64,000 nt of DNA from Cribrihabitans marinus (lineage in GTDB: Bacteria > Pseudomonadota > Alphaproteobacteria > Rhodobacterales > Rhodobacteraceae), in NCBI RefSeq assembly GCF_900109035.1, contig NZ_FNYD01000004.1, forward strand, positions 248,001 through 312,000, given 5' to 3'. Below the pieces are notes generated by a model that was not told the origin of the DNA, did no database searches, and saw nothing but the letters and a program-made list of their open reading frames with translations. Positions 44,843-52,797 of the stretch are shown one piece after another. How positions within the stretch are numbered: the stretch's first letter is position 1; each line of letters begins with the position of its first letter. Position numbers and translations under genes: made by a program.

Positions 44843-46237
44843 TCAGAGCAGATCCATGCCCAGATCCTGAAGCTGTTGCAGCAACGGGCTTGCGGCGTCG
44901 AGCAGGCTGTCCAGATCCGCCGCCAGAAACGCGTCACGGGACATCTGGTCGGCCCGGATACCGGTCAGTGTCAGGCTGCTGTTGTTGCCGGGCAACCCGA
45001 ACACCAGATCACCGCCGGCCTGTGAGACCAAAATGTCCGATGGCGCCGAGCTTTTGAACACAAGCTGGTCGCATTCGGGATCGAAGCCTACGATCTGGCG
45101 ATGGGCGCCCCAGCTCCAGTCCAGCTCCACCTGCTCGGCCTGCGGCCCGAAGGGCTCGCAGGAGGTTGCCGCGCCCAACAGCACCGGCATGTCCCCGCGC
45201 TGGGCCAGGTCGGCCAGTTCCGCGCGGACGCTGTCGTCGCGCGCATGCACGTTGCCGGGATCCAGCTGCGCCGCGGTCACGCCGCTCAGCAGCAGGCTTT
45301 GCTGGTTCGACGGAACGGCCAGAAGCAGGCCCTGTGGCGTGTCGGCGATGTCGATCTGCTCGGCCGAAAACCAGTCGATGAACAGCGTGTCCCGCGCGGG
45401 GTCGAAATCGTCGATGACCTTGTGGGTGCCCCACGCCCAGACAACCGCCACATCCGCCGAGGCCACGGTGATTCCGTCACCATCGAACATCCCCGGGGGC
45501 AGCGTCTGCGGGCCAAGCCCCTCGTCCCCGGTCAGGCGATCCTGGAAATAGGCGATCGAGTCGGCCACCGTGGGCGTGTCGAACCCGGCATATTGTTCGA
45601 CATACTGCAGAAGCGTTGTACCATACTCGTCCTGCGCCACCGCCCCGTTCAGCAACAGATCGGCCACCGCCGTTGCACCCCCCAGATGCGCCGCTGCCAG
45701 AAGGCCCGACTGGGTCAGCTGAACCGTGACCGGCGCGCCGTCTTGATGATAGGTCGCCGTGGTGCCCAGGAAGTCCTCGATCGCCCGGCCATGCTCGGCC
45801 AGGCCGTCCGAGATCAGCCCGAGGTTCAGGCCGAACGCCTCGCGGATCGCCACCTCCTGCGCGTCGGCGGTCAGGAAAGCATCCAGCGAGTCGATCCCGT
45901 TCTTGCCGGTCCAACTGCCGGTCCAGGTGTTGACCGGCGCGCCGCTGCCATAGAACACGTCGGCGTCGTAATATCCCAGGTCGATCAGCAACGCCTCGCC
46001 GAACTGGTAGCCGACGAAACCCAGGGAGTTCTTCGAGCGATAGGACATCTCCTCCCACTCGGTATCGGTCAGCTGGCCCCAGCTTTCGTAGCCGGGGAAG
46101 AACTCCGCCACGCTTCCGCCGGCCCAGTCGTCCAGTTCGCTTTCGAGGATGATCCCCTTGTCGTAGCGCGGACGATCCCAGCCCGACTCGTAGCCGAGCA
46201 ACGATTGCAGAAATTGTCCGAACGTGCTGCTTGGCAT
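44843..46237 (-). CDS. Unrecognised protein with internal duplication, possibly secreted
   Basis: Acidic protein of 464 aa without a signal peptide. The N-terminal ~130 residues are rich in aromatics and Asp/Glu ('SELDDWAGGSVAEFFPGYESW', 'GFVGYQFGEALLIDLGYY'). Two related repeats of about 70 residues follow near 275-345 and 385-455; each has 'W-x-W-G-x-H', a 'GFDP/DFDP-x-x-D' turn, and a 'VPSNQQSLLLSGVTAAQL' or 'LPGNNSSLTLTGIRADQM' end. Asp-rich turns of this kind occur in calcium-binding secreted proteins of alphaproteobacteria; lack of a signal peptide would fit type I secretion. Function unknown. Confidence 0.7.
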   Translation of the reverse strand: MPSSTFGQFLQSLLGYESGWDRPRYDKGIILESELDDWAGGSVAEFFPGYESWGQLTDTEWEEMSYRSKNSLGFVGYQFGEALLIDLGYYDADVFYGSGAPVNTWTGSWTGKNGIDSLDAFLTADAQEVAIREAFGLNLGLISDGLAEHGRAIEDFLGTTATYHQDGAPVTVQLTQSGLLAAAHLGGATAVADLLLNGAVAQDEYGTTLLQYVEQYAGFDTPTVADSIAYFQDRLTGDEGLGPQTLPPGMFDGDGITVASADVAVVWAWGTHKVIDDFDPARDTLFIDWFSAEQIDIADTPQGLLLAVPSNQQSLLLSGVTAAQLDPGNVHARDDSVRAELADLAQRGDMPVLLGAATSCEPFGPQAEQVELDWSWGAHRQIVGFDPECDQLVFKSSAPSDILVSQAGGDLVFGLPGNNSSLTLTGIRADQMSRDAFLAADLDSLLDAASPLLQQLQDLGMDLL

Positions 46238-46474
46238 TGGTTTTCGCCCGCGTCCAGCTTGGGCGAGATCCGCCCGGTTGCATTACCCTGGGAACAGAAC
46301 GCACGGGAATCCTGCTCTGGGCATGGCGGAAATTGATCGGAATTGTGGCATTTCCGGTGTTTTCTAACGGATCGTGGCGGCTGGTCGCCTTCTGCCGTTC
46401 CCGGCACGGCCAGAGTTGAGTTTGCCGCGCAAAGCGCCTATCTCGGGCCAGAAAACCCACAAAGGACACGGCGC

Positions 46475-47089
46475 GTGGCGAACCACCTCTACAAGAACGA
46501 TCTTCCCGACGGGCTGAACCTGGGCCCGATCGTCGCGATCGATTGCGAAACCATGGGACTGAACCCGCACCGGGACCGGCTCTGCGTGGTGCAGATGTCG
46601 GGCGGCGATGGCGACAGCCATATCGTGCAGGTCGAGAAGGGACAGGATCGCGCGCCCAACCTGGCCGCGATGCTGGAGGATCCGCAGGTGCTGAAACTCT
46701 TCCACTTCGGGCGCTTCGACATCGCCGCGCTCTATCACGCTTTCGGCGCGCTGGCCGCGCCGGTCTACTGCACCAAGATCGCCAGCCGGCTGGTGCGCAC
46801 CTATACCGACCGGCACGGGCTCAAGAACCTGTGTTCCGAGCTTCTGGGCATCGACATCTCGAAACAGCAGCAGATGAGCGACTGGGGCGCCGAAACCCTG
46901 AGCGAGGCGCAGCTGGACTACGCCGCTTCGGACGTGCTCTACCTGCACCGCCTGCGCGACGAGCTGGATCACCGGTTGGAGCGCGAGGGCCGCGTCGACA
47001 TGGCACGGTCCTGTTTCGAGTTCCTGCCGATGCGCGCACGGCTGGATCTGGCCGGCTGGCCCGAAATCGACATCTTTGCACACTCATGA
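46475..47089 (+). CDS. RNase D-like 3'-5' exonuclease
   Basis: DEDDy exonuclease of 204 aa: motif I 'AIDCETMGL', motif II 'HFGRFDIAAL', motif III 'LDYAASDVLYL' with the catalytic Tyr. It is much shorter than classical RNase D and lacks the HRDC domains, as is common for the small alphaproteobacterial version. Start is GTG at 46475 with 'aaaggac' upstream. Its stop overlaps the kdsD start (ATGA). Confidence 0.9.
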   Translation: MANHLYKNDLPDGLNLGPIVAIDCETMGLNPHRDRLCVVQMSGGDGDSHIVQVEKGQDRAPNLAAMLEDPQVLKLFHFGRFDIAALYHAFGALAAPVYCTKIASRLVRTYTDRHGLKNLCSELLGIDISKQQQMSDWGAETLSEAQLDYAASDVLYLHRLRDELDHRLEREGRVDMARSCFEFLPMRARLDLAGWPEIDIFAHS

Positions 47090-48054
47090 CCGAGACCGAG
47101 GCATTCCTGGCCACCGCAAGGCAAGTGGTCGCCGACGAGGCAAGGGCGCTGGAGGTGCTGGCCGGTGCGCTGGATGACCGCTTTGCCGACGCCGCGCGGC
47201 TGATCCACGGCGCCACCGGCCGTGTCATCGTCAGCGGCATCGGCAAGTCCGGCCATATCGGCCACAAGATCGCCGCAACCCTCGCCTCGACCGGAACGCC
47301 GGCCTATTTCGTGCATCCCGCCGAGGCCAGCCACGGCGATCTGGGCATGGTCTCGGGCAACGACGTGGTGCTGGCGATCTCGAATTCGGGCGAAGCGCCC
47401 GAACTGGTCAACCTGCTGGCCTTCACCCGCCGCTTTGGAATTCCCCTGATCGGGCTGTCCAGCAATCCCGACAGCACACTGATGACGCAATCCGACGTGC
47501 AGCTGCTGATCCCGTCGATGGGCGAGGCCTGCGGCTTTGGCATCGTGCCGACGATCTCGACCACCCTGACACTGGCGATGGGCGATGCGCTGGCCGTGGC
47601 CCTGATGAAGTATCGCGATTTCCGGCCCGAGGATTTCCGTGCCTTCCACCCCGGCGGCAAGCTGGGATCGCGGCTCAGCCGGGTGCGCGACCTGATGCAT
47701 GCGGGCGATGAGTTGCCGATGGTCGGGACCGGCACCGGCATGGGCGAAACCCTGCTCGAGATGAGCCGCAAGGGCTTTGGCGTGGTCGGCGTCACCGAAA
47801 GCGACGGAAGCCTTGCGGGGATCATCACGGATGGCGACCTGCGCCGCCACATGGCCGGGCTGCTCGACCAGACCGCCGGCGACGTGATGACCCGCACCCC
47901 GACGACGATCGCCCCCGACGCGATGGCCGAAGAGGCCGTTGCGGTCATGGACAACCGCAAGATCACCTGCCTGTTCGTGATCGATCCCGAGGCCCCGGGC
48001 AAGGCGGCAGGTATCCTCACGATCCACGACTGCCTGCGCGCCGGGCTGGGCTGA
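47086..48054 (+). CDS. kdsD: Arabinose-5-phosphate isomerase (KpsF/GutQ family)
   Basis: Makes D-arabinose 5-phosphate, the precursor of Kdo for lipopolysaccharide. The 322-aa protein has a SIS domain (~35-170: 'VIVSGIGKSGHIGHKIAATLASTG', 'HPAEASHGDLGM', 'SNSGEAPELVNLL') and two CBS domains (~205-320). The motif 'FHPGGKLGSRL' joins the two parts. Position between rnd and lptC-A-B supports the LPS role. Starts in the ATGA overlap with the upstream nuclease gene. Confidence 0.93.
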   Translation: MTETEAFLATARQVVADEARALEVLAGALDDRFADAARLIHGATGRVIVSGIGKSGHIGHKIAATLASTGTPAYFVHPAEASHGDLGMVSGNDVVLAISNSGEAPELVNLLAFTRRFGIPLIGLSSNPDSTLMTQSDVQLLIPSMGEACGFGIVPTISTTLTLAMGDALAVALMKYRDFRPEDFRAFHPGGKLGSRLSRVRDLMHAGDELPMVGTGTGMGETLLEMSRKGFGVVGVTESDGSLAGIITDGDLRRHMAGLLDQTAGDVMTRTPTTIAPDAMAEEAVAVMDNRKITCLFVIDPEAPGKAAGILTIHDCLRAGLG

Positions 48055-48066
48055 GGGGCCGGAGCG

Positions 48067-48666
48067 GTGGATTCCCATTCCCGCATCGTCCAGTATCTCA
48101 AGGTGCTGTTACCGCTGACGGCGCTTGCACTCCTGTCCACCGTGTTCCTGCTGTCGCGCAGCATCACCCCCGAAAGCACGATCCCCTTCACTGATCAGGA
48201 CATGGCCGACCGGCTGCGCGACCAGCAGGTGACGGCGCCGTTCTATTCCGGCGTGACCTCGCGCGGCGAGGAAATCGTCGTGGCCGCCGATATCGCCCGA
48301 CCCGGCCGCGAGGGCGGGCCCGCACTGGCCGAGACGCTGCAGGCACGCATCACCCTGGAGGGCGGCCGGCGGATCACGATGAAATCCGATCACGGCGAGG
48401 TGGCGCTGGATGCCGATGTGGCCACGTTCATGGGAAACGTGGTGATCCGCACCTCGGATGGCCTGACCGTCACCACCGACACGCTCGAGGCGGCGTTGAC
48501 CGGCGTCTCGGGCAGCACGCCCGGCAGGGTGGAGGCCGAGGGGCCGATCGGGCAACTTACCGCCGGAGCGATGGAATTCGGCCCGGAAAACGCCGAGGGA
48601 CCGATCCATATCCGTTTCACCAATGGCGTGAAACTGATATACGAGCCTGAAACGGTTGAAAGATAG
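48067..48666 (+). CDS. lptC: LPS export system protein LptC
   Basis: Bitopic inner-membrane protein of 199 aa: one N-terminal membrane span ('LKVLLPLTALALLSTVFLLS') and a periplasmic beta-jellyroll ('FYSGVTSRGEEIVVAADIARP', 'SDHGEVALDADVATFMGNV'). It hands LPS from LptBFG to LptA. Start is GTG at 48067. Sequence conservation in LptC is low; the assignment leans on its location directly before lptA and lptB. Confidence 0.9.
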   Translation: MDSHSRIVQYLKVLLPLTALALLSTVFLLSRSITPESTIPFTDQDMADRLRDQQVTAPFYSGVTSRGEEIVVAADIARPGREGGPALAETLQARITLEGGRRITMKSDHGEVALDADVATFMGNVVIRTSDGLTVTTDTLEAALTGVSGSTPGRVEAEGPIGQLTAGAMEFGPENAEGPIHIRFTNGVKLIYEPETVER

Positions 48667-48671
48667 TCCCC

Positions 48672-49166
48672 GTGTTTCCGATACGCAGTTTGCTGATTTC
48701 CTGTCTCATGTGTTTCGCTCCGGTCGTTCTGGCCGCCCAGGAGGCCAATGTCGCCTTCGGCACGATCAAGGCCGATCCCGGCCTGCCGGTCGAGGTCACG
48801 GCCGAGACACTGGACGTGAACCAGGAGGACGGGACCGCCCTCTTTCGCGGCGACGTGCGCGTGGGTCAGGGCGAGATGCGATTGAACGCCCGGCAGGTCC
48901 TGGTCATCTACAACAGCGACAACTCCGGCATCGAACGGCTTGAGGCCACCGGCGACGTGCTTCTGGTCAGCGGCCCGGACGCCGCCCAGGCCGAGCGCGC
49001 CGACTACACCATCGGCAGCGGGGTCATCGTGATGACCGGCGACGTGCTGCTGACCCAGGGCGCGAATGCACTGACCTCGAACAAGATGACCGTGAACCTG
49101 CAGACCGGCACCGCGCAGATGGTGGGCCGGGTCAAGACCATCCTCATACCTGACGGAGACGACTGA
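48672..49166 (+). CDS. lptA: LPS export periplasmic bridge protein LptA
   Basis: Periplasmic jellyroll protein of 164 aa with a signal peptide ending 'VVLAAQ'. OstA-type repeats are seen in 'VEVTAETLDVNQEDGTALFRGDV', 'EMRLNARQVLVIYN' and 'DVLLTQGANALTSNKMTVNLQTG'. It forms the bridge carrying LPS across the periplasm. Start is GTG at 48672, 5 bases after lptC; the stop overlaps the lptB start by one base. Confidence 0.92.
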   Translation: MFPIRSLLISCLMCFAPVVLAAQEANVAFGTIKADPGLPVEVTAETLDVNQEDGTALFRGDVRVGQGEMRLNARQVLVIYNSDNSGIERLEATGDVLLVSGPDAAQAERADYTIGSGVIVMTGDVLLTQGANALTSNKMTVNLQTGTAQMVGRVKTILIPDGDD

Positions 49167-49924
49167 TGGATGGCCCGGACCTTACGGTGACCCAGGGCTC
49201 CTCGGGCCTGCGGATCGAACGGCTGCGCAAGTCCTATCGCAAGCGCACGGTGATCCGCGACGTGTCGATGACGCTGGACCGGTCTGAGGTCGTGGCGTTG
49301 CTGGGGCCGAACGGCTCGGGCAAGACGACGACCTTCTACGCCGTCGCCGGGCTGGTCTTTCCCGAGGCGGGGCGGGTCACCATCGACGGCCAGAACGCCA
49401 CCGCCCTGCCGATGTATCGCCGGGCACGGATGGGCATCGGCTACCTGCCGCAGGAAATGTCGATCTTCCGCGGGCTCAGCGTCGAGGACAACATCTCGGC
49501 GGTGCTGGACGTGACGGTCAAGCATGTCCACCAGCGCCGCGAACGGCTCGAGGAGCTGCTGTCGGACTTCTCGATCGAGCACCTGCGGCGCGCGCCGGCG
49601 CTGGCCCTGTCGGGCGGTGAGCGACGGCGTGTCGAAATCGCCCGCTGCCTGGCCGCCGAGCCGAAATACCTGCTGCTGGACGAACCCTTCGCCGGGGTCG
49701 ATCCGATCAGCGTGGGCGACATCCGCCACCTGGTGGGCGACCTCAGGAAACGCGGGATAGGCGTGCTGATCACCGACCACAACGTGCGCGAGACGCTGGA
49801 GATCGTCGACCGCGCCTATATCCTGCACGACGGCCAGGTCCTGATGTCCGGGTCGCCGGCGGAAGTGGTCGAGAACGAGAATGTGCGGCGCGTTTATCTG
49901 GGCGACAATTTCCGCATTTCATGA
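49166..49924 (+). CDS. lptB: LPS export ABC transporter ATPase LptB
   Basis: Cytoplasmic ATPase of 252 aa driving LPS extraction. Walker A 'GPNGSGKTT', Q-loop region 'GIGYLPQEMSIFRGLSVEDNI', signature 'LSGGERRRVEIARCLA', Walker B 'YLLLDEPFAGVDP' and H-loop 'ITDHNVRETL' all fit LptB. Unlike many proteobacteria, the next gene is hpf, not rpoN. Confidence 0.95.
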   Translation: MDGPDLTVTQGSSGLRIERLRKSYRKRTVIRDVSMTLDRSEVVALLGPNGSGKTTTFYAVAGLVFPEAGRVTIDGQNATALPMYRRARMGIGYLPQEMSIFRGLSVEDNISAVLDVTVKHVHQRRERLEELLSDFSIEHLRRAPALALSGGERRRVEIARCLAAEPKYLLLDEPFAGVDPISVGDIRHLVGDLRKRGIGVLITDHNVRETLEIVDRAYILHDGQVLMSGSPAEVVENENVRRVYLGDNFRIS

Positions 49925-50179
49925 CCGCGCGGCCCGCGCCGGAGCGCCGCCGCGCCGGCCTGAAAACCGGCATCGCCCTGCCGCTTTTGATTGACTCTCC
50001 CCGCGTCTCTTGCCTCAATTGGAGCATGGCAAAACAGTGTGTCCATGCTGGCCCCGACAGACCCCTTTTCGAAAGGCGCGTTGCCGGACAAACACCTGTC
50101 GTGCCAGTTCCCGTCACCCGATAACAACAGGCGCGCCGTTGCCGGCGCCAAACCGGGTGAGCATTGCGAAGGAGATCAC

Positions 50180-50743
50180 ATGCGTTACCAAATCAGCGGA
50201 AAACAGATCGACATCGGTGAGGCCCTGCAGACCCACGTGCAGACCGAGCTGGGCGAGACGGTCGCAAAATACGCCCAGCGCCCGACCGACGCCAACGTCG
50301 TCTTTTCCCGTTCGGCGCATGAATATGTGTGCGAGGCCACGGTGCATCTGTCCACCGGGCTGACCGCTCAGGCCAAGGCGCATGCGACCGAGATCTATGC
50401 CGCGTTCGAGGCCTGCGTCGAGAAGATGGACAAGCAGCTGCGGCGCTACAAGCGCCGCCTCAAGGACCACCACAAGGACCGCAGCGAGCCGGTTGAACTC
50501 CTCGGAGCGTCCTCTTATATCCTCGCCTCTGACGAATCGGATGCGGAACCCGAGCCGGACTCGCTGCAACCCATGATCGTGGCCGAGATGGAGACACAGA
50601 TCCCCTCGCTGTCGGTCGGGGAAGCAGTGATGCAGATGGAGCTGGCCGGAGCGCCGGTGCTGGTGTTCCGCAACGAGGGCAAGAACGGGTTGAATGTCGT
50701 GTACCGCCGCGAGGACGGGAATATCGGCTGGATCGACCCGTAA
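50180..50743 (+). CDS. hpf: Ribosome hibernation promoting factor, long form
   Basis: Ribosome-binding protein of 187 aa that pairs 70S ribosomes in stationary phase. The N-terminal S30AE domain (~1-100: 'YQISGKQIDIGEALQTHVQTEL', 'AFEACVEKMDKQLRRYKRRLKDH') and the C-terminal dimerisation domain (~130-187: 'PVLVFRNEGKNGLNVVYRREDGNIGWID') identify the long form. The ATG at 50180 follows a strong ribosome-binding site (gaaggagatcac). The 255 bases between lptB and hpf hold no gene. Confidence 0.94.
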   Translation: MRYQISGKQIDIGEALQTHVQTELGETVAKYAQRPTDANVVFSRSAHEYVCEATVHLSTGLTAQAKAHATEIYAAFEACVEKMDKQLRRYKRRLKDHHKDRSEPVELLGASSYILASDESDAEPEPDSLQPMIVAEMETQIPSLSVGEAVMQMELAGAPVLVFRNEGKNGLNVVYRREDGNIGWIDP

Positions 50744-50807
50744 GGCAGGAACAGAACCAGGTGTGCGCCGATCCCACGGCGCACCCGCCGCGCGGAGCAA
50801 GCCATTC

Positions 50808-51272
50808 ATGCTGCTTTCCAGCATCCTCAAGCCTGAGGCCGTCCGTGTATTGTCGGCCGCGTCCAGCAAGAAGCGCCTGTTCCAGGAAATCGGCGATGTC
50901 GGCTTCTCGGCGCTGGGGCTGAAGCCGCAGGCCACGGTCGAGGCGCTCTTGGACCGCGAGAGCCTGGGGCCGACGGGTGTGGGGCATGGCGTGGCGCTGC
51001 CGCACGCCCGGCTGTCGACGGTTCAGGATGTATCGGGCGTGTTCGTCCTGCTGGAAAAGCCCATCGACTATGGCGCGGTGGACCGTCAGCCGGTGGATAT
51101 CGCCTTTGCGCTCTTCGCCCCCGAAGATGCCGGCGTCGAGCATCTCAAGGCCCTGGCGCTGGTGTCGCGCACGCTGCGCGACCAGGCCCTGTGCAACAAG
51201 CTGCGGTCGAATCTCGATCCGGTCAAACTCTACACGATCCTGACCGAACCTCAGGCCGTTCAGGTCACCTGA
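50808..51272 (+). CDS. ptsN: Nitrogen-PTS regulatory protein EIIA-Ntr
   Basis: Cytoplasmic phosphocarrier of 154 aa of the PTSNtr. The phospho-accepting histidine lies in 'GVALPHARL', preceded by 'LLDRESLGPTGVG'. In related bacteria it signals nitrogen and potassium status through protein contacts. Start at 50808 follows 'gcggag'. Terminal gene of the lpt-hpf-ptsN group, ended by the hairpin at 51297. Confidence 0.93.
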   Translation: MLLSSILKPEAVRVLSAASSKKRLFQEIGDVGFSALGLKPQATVEALLDRESLGPTGVGHGVALPHARLSTVQDVSGVFVLLEKPIDYGAVDRQPVDIAFALFAPEDAGVEHLKALALVSRTLRDQALCNKLRSNLDPVKLYTILTEPQAVQVT

Positions 51273-51296
51273 CGGATCTGACGTGTCGACATAATA

Positions 51297-51322
51297 CAAA
51301 GGCCCCGATCCCGGGGCCTTTG
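51297..51322. terminator. Bidirectional intrinsic terminator between ptsN and the CAP lipoprotein gene
   Basis: Stem of 11 bp (caaaggccccg with its complement) and a 4-base loop, 24 bases after the ptsN stop and 25 bases after the end of the facing gene. A-run and T-run flank the GC core, so it can act in both directions. Confidence 0.75.
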
Positions 51323-51347
51323 TCATCTCTGCGCCTGGGTTCCGGGC

Positions 51348-51848
51348 TCAGCCGCCCATTTCCAGCGCCCACCAGATCTTGCCGCCGCGCTCCTGATGCC
51401 AGGAAAAGCCCAGGTCGCGGGCCGTGGGGTCCAGGATGATCGATCGCGTACCGGGCTCGTCCATCCAGGCCGCAAGCGTTTCCAACTCGGTCTCATAGGT
51501 TTCCGCGATCGCCTCACCCAAAAACGTGCCTGGGTACCCGGCCCGGGCCGCACGGTCGAGCGGAGAGGATCCGTCGGACCCGAAATGCCAGGGCCGGTTC
51601 TGCGCGGCCATGTCCTTGGCGTGAGTGGCCGCGGCGGCGTTCAGCTGCGCGTTCAGCTGCACCTGCTGCAGGTTCGAAGCCGACCGCAGCGCGTTCACCG
51701 AATCAAGCATCCGGAATTGCACCTTGTCCGAATTGCCACGGATCCGGTAAATCTTCTGCCCCGGATCACCGGTTCCGACATCGTTCGGAGGGGTGCAGGC
51801 TGCGAGGGCCAGGACGCTCGCGATCAGCAGGACAAGACTACGCAACAT
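51348..51848 (-). CDS. CAP-domain lipoprotein (SCP/PR-1 superfamily)
   Basis: Secreted lipoprotein of 166 aa: signal with lipobox 'LALAAC' (Cys18), then a CAP fold with 'MLDSVNALRSASNLQQVQLNAQ', 'AAATHAKDMAAQNRPWHFGSDG' (conserved His) and 'GEAIAETYETELETLAAWMDEPG'. Bacterial CAP proteins are poorly understood; some bind lipids or act in the envelope. The gene ends toward ptsN and shares its terminator. Confidence 0.85.
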   Translation of the reverse strand: MLRSLVLLIASVLALAACTPPNDVGTGDPGQKIYRIRGNSDKVQFRMLDSVNALRSASNLQQVQLNAQLNAAAATHAKDMAAQNRPWHFGSDGSSPLDRAARAGYPGTFLGEAIAETYETELETLAAWMDEPGTRSIILDPTARDLGFSWHQERGGKIWWALEMGG

Positions 51849-52015
51849 CGTTCAATCCATTCGTGATTTCCAAAGCGACATACCCCGACAGGCACGACGG
51901 CGCAAATGCCGCAAGTCCACAATCGGCCAAGTTCTTCCTGTTTGATTTGCGAGTGCGGCTTTCCGGCCATAAAACGACGCCGGGTCAGGACACGACTGGA
52001 TGATGGCGGGTGACA

Positions 52016-52345
52016 TGGTGAAACGGACGGGATCCGCCTGAACCCGACGCGCATTTCTGATGGGCGCTGCGGCAACGATCGATGCGCCGGCACTGGCGCA
52101 GGGGATCAGCAAAGACCCGCCGCGACCGCACCAGCGTCACCCGCAAGGTTGAAGGCCCCTGTTGGGCACTGACCCCGACGACGAAGCGGCCCAACCCGTA
52201 ACGGCCCGATGTCGTCCCGCCGGACCCGGACAACCCGCTTGGAACCCACGCGCCCTACCTGGGGTGGACGTTTTGCCGCATCCACGGCACCCGCGACAGG
52301 CGCAAGATCTTCGAACGGCCGCATCGGGCTTTTTCAATGAACAAA
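52016..52345 (+). pseudogene. Decayed L,D-transpeptidase (YkuD/ErfK type)
   Basis: The stretch 51849-52536 lacks an intact gene, but parts of one are readable. Near 52040-52110 one frame gives a Tat leader 'TRRAFLMGAAATIDAPALAQG'. From 52202 another frame gives 'RPDVVPPDPDNPLGTHAPYLG' followed by 'FCRIHGTRD' (His-Gly-Thr at 52283-52291), matching the pre-catalytic region of exported L,D-transpeptidases. The two parts are in different frames, stop codons interrupt both (TGA before the leader, TAA before the second piece), and the catalytic Ser-x-Gly-Cys region is missing. Flanks 51849-52015 and 52346-52536 show nothing I can name. Confidence 0.6.
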
Positions 52346-52536
52346 TTGCCGAGCTTTTCGCCATGACCGGGAAGGGCGCCCAAGTGTTGCTAATTTGACG
52401 ACATTGGCGATTTCTAAGTGGCTTCGGTGCCAACAAGCGTTTGCAATCAAACACGCTTGCTGCTTAGAAAAATGCACGAGGAAAGTCTTGGGTGCGCGGT
52501 CCCATCTGGGGATTCGTGCAAATTCTGGAGGATACT

Positions 52537-52719
52537 ATGAAGAAACTCGTTCTCGCCGCCGCGCTGACTGCTGCTGCATCGACCGCCTATGCGGGCAACC
52601 TGGAAGAGCCGATCGTCGAGGCGCCCGTCGTCGTCGAAGAAACCCGCGGTTCGTCCAGCGGCATCCTGCTGCCCCTGATCCTGCTGGTTATCGCAGGCGC
52701 GGCAATCGCAGCCGGCTAA
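52537..52719 (+). CDS. Small secreted or membrane-anchored protein, 60 aa
   Basis: Short gene with an excellent ribosome-binding site (ctggaggatact) and its own strong terminator. The protein has a signal peptide ('MKKLVLAAALTAAASTAYAG'), an acidic linker with Glu/Val/Pro repeats ('EEPIVEAPVVVEE') and a C-terminal hydrophobic helix ('GILLPLILLVIAGAAIAAG'), leaving only about 20 mature hydrophilic residues. Such mini-proteins occur in roseobacter-type genomes, but I know of no assigned function. A longer frame from 52492 is not supported. Confidence 0.75.
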   Translation: MKKLVLAAALTAAASTAYAGNLEEPIVEAPVVVEETRGSSSGILLPLILLVIAGAAIAAG

Positions 52720-52741
52720 GGCCAGGCGCGAAGAAAACCGG

Positions 52742-52772
52742 AAAGGCGGTGGAGCGATCCACCGCCTTTTTT
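52742..52772 (+). terminator. Strong Rho-independent terminator
   Basis: A 12-bp perfect stem with loop 'gcga' ending in six T, 22 bases after the 60-aa gene. The stem begins with A, so it can also help end hemH transcription on the minus strand, whose stop is 26 bases away. Confidence 0.88.
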
Positions 52773-52797
52773 CTTTGGCCTTCACTGGTGCCGGGCG

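Noticed and set aside
49991-50019. TTGACT with a weak CTCAAT as a promoter for hpf
   Set aside because: The -10 match is only three of six bases; not enough to call.
52162-52398. 78-codon plus-strand frame in the hemH-CAP interval
   Set aside because: It runs in the wrong frame across the L,D-transpeptidase remnant and has no ribosome-binding site.
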